64,000 bases of DNA. Origin: JAWKJY01 sp041393535 (GTDB lineage Bacteria > Actinomycetota > Thermoleophilia > Gaiellales > Gaiellaceae). Every line of letters starts with the position of its first letter. The first letter of the stretch is position 1. Below the pieces are notes generated by a model. That model did not search any database, had not been told where the DNA came from, and saw nothing but the letters and a program-made list of their open reading frames with translations. The stretch lies in NCBI GenBank assembly GCA_041393535.1, contig JAWKJY010000009.1, forward strand, positions 62,001 through 126,000, given 5' to 3'. Below, piece after piece: positions 24,485-33,852 of the stretch. Both the position numbers and the translations under genes were made by a program.

Positions 24485-25290
24485 GACGCCGAGCCCGCGA
24501 TCCTCGCGGCGTCCGCCCGCAGGTCGCGCAGGCCCCGGACGAGGAGCGCCAGGTCGAGGCCGAACAGGATCAGCCGGAAGCCGAGCCCGACCCAGTGGGC
24601 GGCCGAGTCGGAGCTCCAGGCGGCGTTCGCCGCGACGAGCCCGTGCTCGCGGCAGGCATCGAGGCAGGCGCGCGCGTGCGCCTCCACCTCCGGGTGGATC
24701 AGCGACGACTCCGAGCCGCCGTAGAACTCGCTGGCCTTCAGCCCCATCGACACGGCGAGGTCGAAGGGCCCGAAGCAGATCGCGTCGAGGCCCGGCACGG
24801 ACGCGATCTCGCGGACGTTCTCGACGCCCTTCACGCTCTCGACGATCGCGACGAGCAGCACCTCGTCGTTCGAGCGCGCGAGGTACTCGTCGAAGTCGAT
24901 CGTCCCGTAGCCGGCCGCGCGGACGATCGGCGCCGCGCCGCGCTGGCCGAGCGGCGGGTAGCGCGCCCACTCGACGAGGCGCTCGGCCTCGTCGCGCGTC
25001 TCCACGTGTGGGACCCAGATCGCCTTCGCGCCGAAGTTCAGCGCCTTGTTGACGAGGTACGGGGTGAGCTCGCCGACGCGGACGGCCGGCGAGACGTCCG
25101 CCGCGTACGCGGCCTGGATCAGCCGCTCGAGGTCCTGGCCGGCCGGGCCGGTCGGCGACTGCTCGGTGTCGATGAAGACCCAGTCGAAGCCGAGCCGGCC
25201 GGCGATCTCGACGACCGCGCTCGAGCCGGAGAAGACGCCCGGGCCGAAGAGCGTCTCGCCGCGTGCGAGCGCCTGCTTGACGTCCTTCAC
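24481..25290 (-). CDS. HpcH/HpaI-family aldolase (cluster A)
   Basis: 269 residues, class II pyruvate aldolase TIM barrel. The metal-site Glu (AIVESVKG) and Asp (FGPFDLA) and the substrate Arg (AVRVGEL) are present. The catalytic-base His of HpaI (DxEH) is Gln here (DTEQSPTG), so aldol chemistry may be altered. It begins four bases inside the hyuB stop and ends in the RidA start, so it is translationally coupled in a hyuA-hyuB-aldolase-ridA operon. Its likely role is to cleave or form a 2-oxo-acid downstream of HyuAB; the substrate is unknown. Confidence 0.87.
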   Translation of the reverse strand: MKDVKQALARGETLFGPGVFSGSSAVVEIAGRLGFDWVFIDTEQSPTGPAGQDLERLIQAAYAADVSPAVRVGELTPYLVNKALNFGAKAIWVPHVETRDEAERLVEWARYPPLGQRGAAPIVRAAGYGTIDFDEYLARSNDEVLLVAIVESVKGVENVREIASVPGLDAICFGPFDLAVSMGLKASEFYGGSESSLIHPEVEAHARACLDACREHGLVAANAAWSSDSAAHWVGLGFRLILFGLDLALLVRGLRDLRADAARIAGSAS

Positions 25291-27107
25291 CGCCGGCCCT
25301 CCGCCGCCGCGCGCAGCGCCGCGCGCAGCCGCGCGGTCTCGGCCTCGTCGACCTCGAGCACGAGCAGCGCCTCGTCGACGAGGCGCACCTCGACGCCGTA
25401 GACGTCACGCGCGCGCCCGAGCGAGACGAGCCCCGAGCGCACGTCGTCGAGCACCCACTCGACCGGGCGCTCCCAGGCGGGGCCGAAGCCGCCGCCGCCG
25501 CCCTGCCAGTAGTCCAGGCGCGTGCGCGGCTCGACGGGGAAGCCGGCTCGCATGACGCCGACGTCCTGCTCGTCCGGCGTCCCGGGCGCGTAGACCAGCC
25601 GGTTGCCGACCGGCGAGCCGCCGCCGGCGTAGCCCCAGCCGGGCACGGTGCCGCGGTCGCCTTGCGTGTTGATCGAGGCGTGGCCGTGCGTGACGTGGAA
25701 CGGGCACTCGAGCCCGAAGCCGCCGCGGTGCAGCCCGGCGCCCTCGGAGTCCGGCTTGAGGCCCCACGCCTCGAACATGACGGGGTACTCGCGCTCGAGC
25801 GTCTCCGCGGGCTGCAGGCTCGTGCCGGCCGCGAGCGGCATCAGCGCCGTGTGGTTGTCCCGCTTGCCCGGCCGCCCGCCCCAGCCGCCCGCGAGCCAGA
25901 TGTACATGACGTACTCGCCGCCGCGGTCGGGGCGCTCGTCGAAGCCGTGGACGGAGATGTTGACGAGGCTGGTCGGACAGGCCATCGCCCGCTCCGGAAT
26001 CGCCTGGATGAAGCAGCCGTGGCAGCACGAGATGATCTTCTCGGCCGAGTTGGCGGCGTGGCCGCTGACCGGGGCCGGGTAGGCGGCGCTGATCACGCGG
26101 CCCTCCGGGATCACCCAGTCGATCGCGCGGTAGATCCCGTCGTTGTGTGGGATGTGCGGGAAGAGGTTGCGCACGCCGGTCATCACCCCCGACTGGGTGG
26201 CGCTGCGGGCGCAGTTGACCGGCCCGCGCGCCTGCGGGCCCGAGCGCGAGAAGTCGAAGGTCGCCCGGTCGCCGGCGATCGTCACGTCGAGCCCGACCGG
26301 GATCGGGTCCGGCGAGCGCGAGCCCGGGTCGCGGTCGATGTGGTCGGTGAACGAGTACGTCCCGTCGGGCAGGCGCGACCACTCGTTGCGGAGCAGCCGC
26401 TCCGCGTAGTCCATCAGCGCCTCCATCTCCAGGACGACGAGGTCGCGGCCGTACTTCTCGACGAGCGCGAGGAACTGCTCCCGGCCGGTGCGGACGGCCT
26501 CGACCATGCCGCGCAGGTCGCCCTGGATCACCCGCGGGATGCGGACGTTGCGGAGGATGAAGCGCTCGATCTCGCGGTCCCAGACCCCCTCGCGGATGAT
26601 GTGCAGCGGCGGGATCATGATCGACTCGCCGTGCGTGGACGTCGCCTCGGAGTTGAAGCTGCCGGGCACCGCGCCTCCCGTGTCCGGCCAGTGCGACGCC
26701 GCGTGGACGAAGGCGATCAGCTCGCCCTCCCAGAAGACGGGCATGACCGCGGAGACGTCCTGGCCGTGCGTGCCGCCGATGAACGGGTCGTTGTGCAGGA
26801 AGACGTCGCCCTCGTCGATCTCGTCGGCGGGGATGTGCGCGACGATCCCTTTCACGCGGTGCGTGACCGTGCCGCCGATCAGCGGCACGCCGCCCTTGCC
26901 CCGGCTGAAGACGTCGCCGAGCGGGGTCGCGAGGGCGCACGTGTAGTCCTTGCCGATCGTCGTGACGGTCGAGAAGGAGACCTTCTCGAGCATGACGCCC
27001 ATCTCGTCGACGACGGCGGTGAAGGCGTTCGAGAGCACCTCGAAGGTGATCGGGTCGATCCCCTCCGGAACGACCGAGCGGGCGCGCCCGGGCTGTGCGT
27101 CGGCCAT
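25287..27107 (-). CDS. hyuB: Hydantoinase B/oxoprolinase-family subunit (cluster A)
   Basis: 606 residues, HyuB family. Recognisable segments are DPITFEVLSNAFTAVVDEMG, the metal-site region NDPFIGGTHGQDVS, AASHWPDTGGAVPGSFN, PVSGHAANSAEKIISCCHGCF and the C-terminal GGGGGFGPAWER. HyuA and HyuB together hydrolyse hydantoins, 5-oxoproline or related lactams with ATP, or carboxylate ketones. The subtype cannot be told here. Directly follows hyuA by one base and overlaps the aldolase gene. Compare with the homologue at 48516. Confidence 0.9.
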   Translation of the reverse strand: MADAQPGRARSVVPEGIDPITFEVLSNAFTAVVDEMGVMLEKVSFSTVTTIGKDYTCALATPLGDVFSRGKGGVPLIGGTVTHRVKGIVAHIPADEIDEGDVFLHNDPFIGGTHGQDVSAVMPVFWEGELIAFVHAASHWPDTGGAVPGSFNSEATSTHGESIMIPPLHIIREGVWDREIERFILRNVRIPRVIQGDLRGMVEAVRTGREQFLALVEKYGRDLVVLEMEALMDYAERLLRNEWSRLPDGTYSFTDHIDRDPGSRSPDPIPVGLDVTIAGDRATFDFSRSGPQARGPVNCARSATQSGVMTGVRNLFPHIPHNDGIYRAIDWVIPEGRVISAAYPAPVSGHAANSAEKIISCCHGCFIQAIPERAMACPTSLVNISVHGFDERPDRGGEYVMYIWLAGGWGGRPGKRDNHTALMPLAAGTSLQPAETLEREYPVMFEAWGLKPDSEGAGLHRGGFGLECPFHVTHGHASINTQGDRGTVPGWGYAGGGSPVGNRLVYAPGTPDEQDVGVMRAGFPVEPRTRLDYWQGGGGGFGPAWERPVEWVLDDVRSGLVSLGRARDVYGVEVRLVDEALLVLEVDEAETARLRAALRAAAEGRR

Positions 27108-27108
27108 G

Positions 27109-29145
27109 TCAGCCCACCTCGATCAGGAGATTGCGGAACGGGTCGACTCGCACGGTCGCGCCGGGCGGGACGACGGTGGTCGAGTCGTACTGCTCGACGA
27201 TCGCGGGCCCGGCGAAGGTCGCGCCGGGCGCGAGCCGCGCGCGGTCGTAGAAGCGCGTCGGCACGAGGCCGCCGGCCTCGCGGAAGTACGCGTCGAACGT
27301 CCCCACGAGCGCGTCGTCGGCGTCCCCGGTCTCCGCCGCCGCGAGGAACGACGGCTTCGCCGTGACGCCCGTCGCGACGACGCGCAGGCTCTTCGACTCG
27401 ACCGGCAGGTCGGGGACGGCGTACTTGAACTCCGCCTCGTAGTCCTGGTGGAAGCGCGCGACCGCGTCCTCGAGCCCGGCCGAGTCGAACGGCCCCGCGT
27501 CGAGCGGGATCGAGAGCGCGCGGACCTGGCCGACGTAGCGCAGGTCGAGCAGCCGCTGGAGCACGATCGCGTCGGGCGTGAAGCCCTCGTCCGCGAGCAG
27601 CTGGCGCGCCTGCGCCTCGAGCTCGGCGAACTGCGCCTCGAGCTCGGGGCAGTCGATCTCGTCCTGCTTGCGGATCGACGAGCGCAGGAAGTCGTGGCGC
27701 GCGTCCGCGAAGAGGAGGCCGAGCGCCGAGGTCGCGCCCGGGCTCTGCGGGACGATCACCTCGGGGATCCGCAGCTCGCGGGCGATGTCGACCGCGTGCA
27801 TCGGCCCGGCGCCGCCGAAGGCGAGCAGGCTGAACTCGCGCGGGTCGAGACCGTGCTGCACCGTGACCGCGCGCACGCCGTTCGCCATGTTCTGGTTCGA
27901 GATCCGGAGGATGCCGTCGGCCGCCTCGTGCAGGTCGAGCCCCAGCGGCGCCGCGAAGCGGTCGCGGACGGCGGCGCGCGCCAGCTCGACGTCGAGCGCC
28001 ATCCGGCCGCCGAGGAGCGCCTTCGGCCGCAGGCGGCCGAGGACGACGTTCGCGTCCGTGTTGGTCGGCTCGACGCCGCTGCGCCCGTAGCAGGCTGGCC
28101 CGGGATCGGCGCCCGCGCTCTGCGGGCCGGAGTGGGGGACGCCGGCCTCGTCGATCCACGCGATCGAGCCGCCGCCGGCGCCGATGACGACGAGGTCGAT
28201 GCTCGGGAAGCCGATCGGCATGCCCCACTCGACCAGCTGGGAGACGCTCGTGCGGGGCCGCCCGTCGCGGATCGTGGCGATGTCGGCGCTCGTGCCGCCC
28301 ATGTCGAGGCTGACGACGTTCGCCCGGCCCGCGGCAGTCGCGATCGCGGCCGCGGCGAGCACGCCGGCCGCGGGGCCCGACGTCGCCGTCCGGATCGGCA
28401 CGCGGATGGCGTTCTCGGGCGTCATCGTGCCCCCGCCCGAGTGCATGATCACCACCGTGCCCCGGTAGCCGAGCTCGCCGAGCGCGCTCTCGAGCCGCTC
28501 GACGTAGCGCCTGAGCACGGGCCCGACGTAGGCGTTCGCGACCGTCGTCGACGTGCGCGGGAACTCGGGCGGCTCGGGCAGGACGTCGGCGGAGCTCGCG
28601 ACGTAGACGCCCGGGAGCTCCTCCGCGAGGATCCCGCGGATCCGCTCCTCGTGGGCCGCGTTCGCGTAGGAGTGGATCAGCGCCACCGCCACGGCCTCGA
28701 CGCCCCGGGCGCGGAGGAGCCTGGCGGCGTCGCGGACGTCCGCCTCGTCGAGCGGCGCGACGACGGCGCCGGCGTAGTCGACCCGCTCGGTCACCTCGAG
28801 CCGGTCATGGCGGGGGACGAGCGGCTCGGGTGGGTCCCAGAGCACGTCGTAGAACTCGCCCCGCGACCCGTCGCGGATCTCGATCACGTCCCGGAAGCCC
28901 CGCGTCGAGACGAGACCCGTCCTCGCGCCCGTCCGCGTCAGGAGGGCGTTCGTCGAGACCGTCGTCCCGTGGTAGAGGACGCGGACGTCCGCCGGGTCGA
29001 GTCCCGACTCCTCGAGCGCCCCGACGACCCCTCCCTCGAAGTGCGGCGGGGTCGACGGGGACTTGGCGACGCGGATCTCGCCCGCGTCGGAGAACGCGAC
29101 GAGATCGGTGAACGTCCCGCCCGTATCCGTTCCGATGCTCCACAT
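27109..29145 (-). CDS. hyuA: Hydantoinase A/oxoprolinase-family subunit (cluster A)
   Basis: 678 residues, ATP-binding subunit of the HyuAB family. It opens WSIGTDTGGTFTDLVAF, the phosphate-binding loop of the actin-like ATPase fold. Later motifs are HGTTVSTNALLTR, SLDMGGTSADIA, GAGGGSIAWIDEAG, ADPGPACYG and AFGGAGPMHA. First gene of cluster A. The ATG faces the divergent XRE-cupin regulator across 174 bp that contain a TTGTGCAA element. An intact counterpart for the frameshifted gene at 46463. Confidence 0.92.
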   Translation of the reverse strand: MWSIGTDTGGTFTDLVAFSDAGEIRVAKSPSTPPHFEGGVVGALEESGLDPADVRVLYHGTTVSTNALLTRTGARTGLVSTRGFRDVIEIRDGSRGEFYDVLWDPPEPLVPRHDRLEVTERVDYAGAVVAPLDEADVRDAARLLRARGVEAVAVALIHSYANAAHEERIRGILAEELPGVYVASSADVLPEPPEFPRTSTTVANAYVGPVLRRYVERLESALGELGYRGTVVIMHSGGGTMTPENAIRVPIRTATSGPAAGVLAAAAIATAAGRANVVSLDMGGTSADIATIRDGRPRTSVSQLVEWGMPIGFPSIDLVVIGAGGGSIAWIDEAGVPHSGPQSAGADPGPACYGRSGVEPTNTDANVVLGRLRPKALLGGRMALDVELARAAVRDRFAAPLGLDLHEAADGILRISNQNMANGVRAVTVQHGLDPREFSLLAFGGAGPMHAVDIARELRIPEVIVPQSPGATSALGLLFADARHDFLRSSIRKQDEIDCPELEAQFAELEAQARQLLADEGFTPDAIVLQRLLDLRYVGQVRALSIPLDAGPFDSAGLEDAVARFHQDYEAEFKYAVPDLPVESKSLRVVATGVTAKPSFLAAAETGDADDALVGTFDAYFREAGGLVPTRFYDRARLAPGATFAGPAIVEQYDSTTVVPPGATVRVDPFRNLLIEVG

Positions 29146-29234
29146 GCCAGCCTCGCTCAGCGTCGCGTCACCGGCGCGACGCAGGCGCCGGTGGACGGAT
29201 TCGTCGAATCAGGTGGCGAAGCAGTACCACGACA

Positions 29235-29242
29235 TTGTGCAA
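29235..29242. promoter_or_regulatory. TTGTGCAA element between hyuA (A) and its regulator
   Basis: TTGTGCAA lies in the inverted repeat ATTG-TG-CAAT (29234-29243). It could also be the -35 (TTGTGC) of the regulator gene, with TGGAAT 17 bases downstream. The same TTGCAC/GTGCAA half-site recurs upstream of both Liv binding-protein genes and of the second hyuA. Candidate site for the XRE-cupin regulators. Confidence 0.45.
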
Positions 29243-29319
29243 TCGGTCAAGCAGGATTGGAATTCGGTGCTAGAGTCGCCACTCACGTTGGAGCCCACGA
29301 CGTGCGAGGGGAGCGCAGC

Positions 29320-29976
29320 GTGCGGGAGCGCGGGAAGGTCCCGGTGGACGTGGAGCCCGAGGGGCCCGGGTCGGCTGCGGAGCCGGACCCCGAGGTGGTC
29401 GCGCTGGGCGCCGCGATCCGCGCGCTGCGCACCGAGGCCGGCCTGACGCTCGAGCAGCTCGCCGCCCGCGTGGGGGTCTCGCGGAGCATGGTCTCCGCGA
29501 TCGAGCTCGGCCGGGCGAGCCCCTCCGTGACGACGCTGCGCGGCCTCGCCGGGGCGCTGGGCGTCCCGATCGCGTCGCTGTTCACCGCGCTCGGAGGCGA
29601 GGGCACCGCGGACCTCGACCGCTCCGGGCGGCGGCTCGTCGTCAGGCGCGGCGGGCGCAAGCGGCTGCTCGCGCGCCGCTCGAACGTCTACTACGAGCTG
29701 CTCACCCCGGACGTGAACCGGCAGGTCGAGTTCCTCTGGGGCGAGTTCGAGCCGGGCTCCGGCGCCCCGCCCGACCCGGGCGCCTTCGCGGCGCACGCCG
29801 GGGAGGAGAACGTCGTCTGCATCGAGGGCACGGTCGTCTTCCACGTCGACGGCCGCGAGTACGTCCTCGACGAGGGCGACTCGATCTCCTTTGACTGCAG
29901 CGTCCCGCACCGGCTGGACAACCGCTCCGACCGCCGCGCGGTGGCCGTGATCGCGATCACGCCGCCGACCTGGTGA
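29320..29976 (+). CDS. XRE-family regulator with C-terminal cupin (cluster A)
   Basis: 218 residues. An N-terminal helix-turn-helix (about 29-88, LGAAIRALRTEAGLTLEQLAARVG and SRSMVSAIELGRASPSVTTL, each seen in the expected order) is followed by a linker and a C-terminal cupin (about 145-214, AHAGEENVVCIEGTV, DEGDSISFDCSVPHRLDN). This is the PuuR-like regulator layout, where the cupin senses a small metabolite. The GTG at 29320 is preferred for the AGGGGAG ribosome site six bases upstream. Divergent from hyuA. Likely regulates cluster A and the following transporter genes. A paralogue is at 45394. Confidence 0.9.
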   Translation: MRERGKVPVDVEPEGPGSAAEPDPEVVALGAAIRALRTEAGLTLEQLAARVGVSRSMVSAIELGRASPSVTTLRGLAGALGVPIASLFTALGGEGTADLDRSGRRLVVRRGGRKRLLARRSNVYYELLTPDVNRQVEFLWGEFEPGSGAPPDPGAFAAHAGEENVVCIEGTVVFHVDGREYVLDEGDSISFDCSVPHRLDNRSDRRAVAVIAITPPTW

Positions 29977-29997
29977 TGGGCAATCGTGGCTGAACAC

Positions 29998-30029
29998 TTG
30001 CACAACACCATTGAACGGGTGCAAGATGC
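29998..30029. promoter_or_regulatory. TTGCAC/GTGCAA inverted pair upstream of the first Liv binding-protein gene
   Basis: TTGCACAA (29998-30005) and GTGCAA (30019-30024) face each other inside the wider repeat CTTGCAC-N13-GTGCAAG. The right half extends to GGGTGCAAGATGC, which recurs exactly at 31591 upstream of the second binding-protein gene. Candidate operator. Nothing else is recognised between the regulator and the binding-protein gene. Confidence 0.45.
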
Positions 30030-30117
30030 AGCCCGCAGGACCGTGCACCCCCGAGCGCGCCGGCCGCCTCGACCGCGGCGCCGCCGGGTGATCCCACGAG
30101 GAAGGAGCGCAGGAGGA

Positions 30118-31451
30118 ATGTCGATGCACCGCACCACGAGTCAGCGACGACGGGGGCACCTGCTGCGTGCGCTCCTCCTCGCACTGGTGCTCGCCCTGGG
30201 CGTCGCAGCTGCCGGCTGCGGCGGGGGCGACGAGTCCGCGGAGCCCGCCGCACCGGCCCCGGCGCCGGCAGAGCCCGCCCCGGCGGAGCCTGCTCCCGCC
30301 GAGCCGCCTCCCGCGGAGCCCGCGCCGGCGGAGCCTGCGCCGGCCGAGCCGGCCCCGGCGCCGAGCGGCGACCCGATCGTCATCGGCTTCCTGCCGCGCT
30401 CTCCGGGCCGATCAACTTCTACGACGGGCCGGTCGAGAAGGCCGCGGCGATCGCGATCGAGGAGATCAACGCCGCAGGCGGCGTCCTCGGACGCCCGCTC
30501 GAGTGGGTCTCGGCCGACATGGCCTCCGATCCGGCCAAGGCCGGCTCCGCCGCCCAGGAGGTCATCGACAAGGGCGCCGACGCCCTGATCGTCTCGTGCG
30601 ACTTCGACATGGGGCAGGGCGCGGCCCGCGTGGGCACCGAGAACAACCTCGTCTCGATCCAGTGCGCGGGCGGCGAGCTCGCAGGGTTCGAGGGCCTGGG
30701 CGCGCTCCACTACAACGCGTACCCGGGCACCCCGTCCGAGGGCGCCGCGCTCGCCCAGTTCGCGGTCGACAACGGCTGGAAGAGCCTCTACCTGCTCGAG
30801 GACCCGACGATCGCCTACGACACCGACCTCTGCAACTTCACGGCCGAGGCGTTCGAGGCGTTCGGAGGCACGATCGCCGGGCGCGACACGTTCCAGAACG
30901 ACGACCCGTCGATCGCGAACCAGATCTCCACGATGCAGGGCGCCAACCCGGACGTCGTGATCGTCTGCTCGTACCTGCCGGGCGCCGGCGCGGCGATCAA
31001 GCAGATCCGCGACGTGGCCGAGATCCCGATCCTCACCGGCATCGCGCAGGACGGGACGTTCTGGCTCGAGGGCATTCCCGGCGCGAGCGACATCTACGTG
31101 GCGACGCTCGCCTCGATCGCCGGCGACGACGCGCGGCCCGAGATCAACGAGTTCGTCGCGAAGTACAAGGAGTCGACCGGCGAGGACCTGCCCGTCGCGA
31201 TCGCCATGCAGGGCTACCAGATGGTGAAGATCCTGGCCGAGGGCATGGAGCGGGCCGGCACGACCGAGGGCGACAAGGTCGGCGCCGAGCTCGACAAGCT
31301 GACCGACTTCCCGGTGCTCGGCGAGTCGTTCACGTACACGCCGACCTGCCACAAGACGGCGCGCCCGCTGACGATCATCCAGATCCAGGACGGGACGCTG
31401 TCGTTCGCCGCGCTGCCGCAGCCGGCCTCGATCCCGGCGGGCAAGTGCTGA
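30118..31451 (+). CDS. Branched-chain-type ABC transporter substrate-binding lipoprotein 1 (frameshifted)
   Basis: About 444 residues of the Leu/Ile/Val-binding (type 1 periplasmic) family. A basic N-terminus, membrane segment and lipobox (VAAAGCGGG) are followed by an AEPAP-repeat linker and the Venus-flytrap domain. One missing base near 30398 breaks the frame between PIVIGF and ALSGPINFYDGP; the paralogue downstream shows the expected join. Two ATGs (30118, 30124) follow an AGGAGG site. Four Cys in the mature domain suggest disulfides. Closely related to the gene at 31690, with long identical blocks. Substrate unknown; cargo for HyuAB is plausible. Confidence 0.87.
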
Positions 31452-31499
31452 TCCGGTAGAGCCGCTGTCCAGCAGGACGCAAGGCGATGCACGACGTCG

Positions 31500-31528
31500 C
31501 CCCGGTCGGGCCCCTGGCCCGGCCGGGG
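31500..31528 (+). terminator. GC-rich hairpin after binding-protein gene 1
   Basis: A 13-bp stem (31500-31512 with 31516-31528, one T-G wobble) and a three-base loop lie 48 bases after the stop. It may attenuate read-through or stabilise the upstream transcript so that the binding protein exceeds the membrane components. A second, shorter hairpin (CCGCCCGG with CCGGGCGG) follows in the same 238-bp gap. Confidence 0.5.
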
Positions 31529-31590
31529 CCGCACGGCACTGGTCCGCCCGGCCGACCACCGGGCGGGCCGACTTGCCTCTCGACTCGCTC

Positions 31591-31603
31591 GGGTGCAAGA
31601 TGC
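31591..31603. promoter_or_regulatory. GGGTGCAAGATGC repeat upstream of binding-protein gene 2
   Basis: Exact 13-base copy of the element at 30017-30029. It is about 90-100 bases upstream of each binding-protein start, so it moved with the duplication or is conserved as an operator. Contains the GTGCAA half-site. Confidence 0.45.
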
Positions 31604-31689
31604 TGACGCTCCGACGAGCCACTCCATCGTGAGCCGGTTGGCGAGGATGGCGACGTCCGGGGTCAATCCAAGAGGAAGGAGCAGTGCTG

Positions 31690-33039
31690 ATGTCGATGCA
31701 TGTCGGTACGAGCGGACAGCGGAGCAGGCGGACGGTGGCCGCGCTCCTGCTGGCGCTCGTGCTCGCGCTCGGCGCGCTCGCCGCGGGCTGCGGCGGGAGC
31801 GACGAGTCCGCGGAGCCTGCGGCGCCCGCGCCCGCTCCCGCCGAGCCGGCCCCGGCGGAGCCCGCTCCGGCCGAGCCGGCCCCGGCGGAGCCCGCTCCTG
31901 CCGAGCCTGCTCCCGCCGAGCCCGCGCCCGCCGAGACCGGCCCTGCGCCGACGGGCGAGCCGATCACGATCGGGCTCGCGATCGCGCTGTCCGGCCCGAT
32001 CAACTTCTACGACGGCCCGATCGAGAAGGCCGCCCAGGTGGCGGTCGACGAGATCAACGCCGCCGGCGGCGTCCTCGGGCGCCCGCTCGAGCTGATCTCC
32101 GCCGACATGGCCTCGGATCCGGCGAAGTCCGGCGCGGCCGCGCAGGAGCTGATCGACAAGGGCGCCGAAGCGCTGATCCTCCCGGCCGACTTCGACATGG
32201 GCCAGGGCGCGGCGCGCGTCGCCTCGGAGAACAACCTGATCTCGATCCAGTCGGCCGGCAGCGAACTGTCGGGCGTCGAGGGCCTCGGCCCGCTGCACTA
32301 CAACATCTACGCGGGCACGGCATCCGAGGGCGCGGCCGTCGCGCAATACGCGGTCGACAACGGCTGGAAGAACGTCTTCCTGCTCGAGGACCCGACGCTC
32401 GCGTACGACACGGACCTCTGCAAGTTCTTCGGCGAGGCGCTCGAGACCTACGGCGGCACGATCGCCGGCAAGGACACGTTCCAGAACGACGACCCGTCGA
32501 TCGCGAACCAGATCTCCGCGATGCAGTCGGCGAGCCCCGACGCCGTGATGGTGTGCTCGTACCTCCCCGGCGCCGCGGCCGCGATCAAGCAGATCCGCGA
32601 CGTCACGGACATCCCCGTCCTGACCGGCATCGGCCAGGACGGCACCTTCTGGCTCGAGGGCATCCCGGGCGCGAGCGGCATCTACATCTCGACGCTCGGC
32701 TCGATCCTCGGCGACGACAGCGAGCCGCAGGTGAACGACTTCATGGCGGCGTACCAGGCGGGCACCGGCGAGCCGGCGCCGCACTCGCTGTCGATCCTCG
32801 GCTACCAGATGGTCAAGATGCTGGCCCACGGCTTCGAGGGCGCCGGCACGACCGAGGGCGACAAGGTCGCGGCGGTGCTCGACACGGTCACCGACCTCGA
32901 CATCGCCGGGACGAAGTTCACCTACACCCCGACCTGCCACAAGACGCCGCGCCCGATGACGGTGATGCAGATCCAGGACGGCACGCTGTCGTTCGCTGCG
33001 AAGCCCGAGCCGGCGTCGATCCCGGACAGCAAGTGCTGA
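31690..33039 (+). CDS. Branched-chain-type ABC transporter substrate-binding lipoprotein 2
   Basis: 449 residues, intact paralogue of the gene at 30118. Signal peptide with lipobox (GALAAGCGG), AEPAP-repeat linker (about residues 38-85), then the type 1 binding fold (ITIGLAIALSGPINFYDG, EDPTLAYDTDLCKFF, DTFQNDDPSIANQIS, VCSYLPGAAAAIKQIRD). ATG at 31690 is chosen because GGAAGGAG lies eight bases upstream. The difference from copy 1 is concentrated in the linker and pocket-edge segments (for example VSCDFDM versus LPADFDM), suggesting related but different ligands. Confidence 0.92.
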   Translation: MSMHVGTSGQRSRRTVAALLLALVLALGALAAGCGGSDESAEPAAPAPAPAEPAPAEPAPAEPAPAEPAPAEPAPAEPAPAETGPAPTGEPITIGLAIALSGPINFYDGPIEKAAQVAVDEINAAGGVLGRPLELISADMASDPAKSGAAAQELIDKGAEALILPADFDMGQGAARVASENNLISIQSAGSELSGVEGLGPLHYNIYAGTASEGAAVAQYAVDNGWKNVFLLEDPTLAYDTDLCKFFGEALETYGGTIAGKDTFQNDDPSIANQISAMQSASPDAVMVCSYLPGAAAAIKQIRDVTDIPVLTGIGQDGTFWLEGIPGASGIYISTLGSILGDDSEPQVNDFMAAYQAGTGEPAPHSLSILGYQMVKMLAHGFEGAGTTEGDKVAAVLDTVTDLDIAGTKFTYTPTCHKTPRPMTVMQIQDGTLSFAAKPEPASIPDSKC

Positions 33040-33069
33040 GCCGCTAGGCGCAGCGAACGGAGCCAGGAC

Positions 33070-33850
33070 ATGGACGGCGACGCCACCGCACCGGTCACGG
33101 TCGCGCCCCCGGGGAGGAGGCGCGACCGGCCGGCTCGAGGCCCGCGGGGTGACCGTGGTCTTCGGTGGCGTCGCCGCCGTGTCCGACGTCGACCTCGATC
33201 TCGAGGTCGGCGAGATTCTCGGGCTGATCGGGCCGAACGGGGCGGGGAAGACGACCCTCGTCAACGCGCTGACCGGCTTCCAGAAGCCGACGCGGGGCAC
33301 GGTCTCGATCAACGGCGTCGACGCGACCTCCTGGCCGCCGCGGCGCCGGGCTCGCAACGGGCTCGCGTGACCTTCCAGGCGGTGCGTCTGTTCGGCGCGC
33401 TCTCCGCCTACGACAACGTGCTGGCCGCAGGTCTCGCCACGGGCCAGCGCACGCGGCAGGCCCGTGCGAGCGCGGAGCGCCTGCTCGACCTCTTCGCGCT
33501 CGGGAAGCGCGCCGACCTGCCCGCGAACGCCCTCACGTACGGCGAGGAGCGCCGGCTCGGTGGCGCGCGCGCTCGCGACCCGCCCGCGCTTCCTCCTCCT
33601 CGACGAGCCGGCCGCCGGCCTGAACGACGAGGAGACGAAGGTCCTCGCCGAGGAGCTGGTCGTGCTGCCCGAGCAGTACGGCTGCGGCCTGCTCGTGATC
33701 GAGCACGACATGGGGCTGATCATGTCGATCAGCCAGCGGATCCAGGTCCTCAACTACGGCAAGACGATCGCCATCGGCACGCCTGCCGAGGTGCGCAGCG
33801 ACCCGGCCGTGATCGAGGCCTACCTCGGCCGCCACGCGGAGGCGCACTGA
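33070..33850 (+). CDS. Branched-chain-type ABC transporter ATP-binding protein LivG-like (several frameshifts)
   Basis: About 260 residues spread over alternating frames. The N-terminus (ATG 33070) leads into GRLEARGVTVVFGG, Walker A GPNGAGKTT and FQKPTRGTVSINGVD. From about 33365 another frame gives VTFQAVRLFGALSAYDNV and ANALTYGEERRL. From about 33560 a third segment gives VARALATRPRFLLLDEPAAGLND, the H-loop IEHDMGLIM and the LivG-like end IEAYLGR. Three shifts alternate direction, and all core motifs survive except that the signature is LTYGEERRL, a variant of the LivG form. Likely sequencing error. Partner of the LivF, LivH and LivM genes downstream. Confidence 0.82.
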
Positions 33851-33852
33851 AC

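Noticed and set aside
30238..30365. Tandem repeat as CRISPR or VNTR outside a gene
   Set aside because: The repeats encode the AEPAP linker of a lipoprotein in frame; no spacers or cas genes.
31663..33753. 696-residue open frame on the minus strand
   Set aside because: Shadow of binding protein 2 and livG; the repeats come from the AEPAP linker read backwards.
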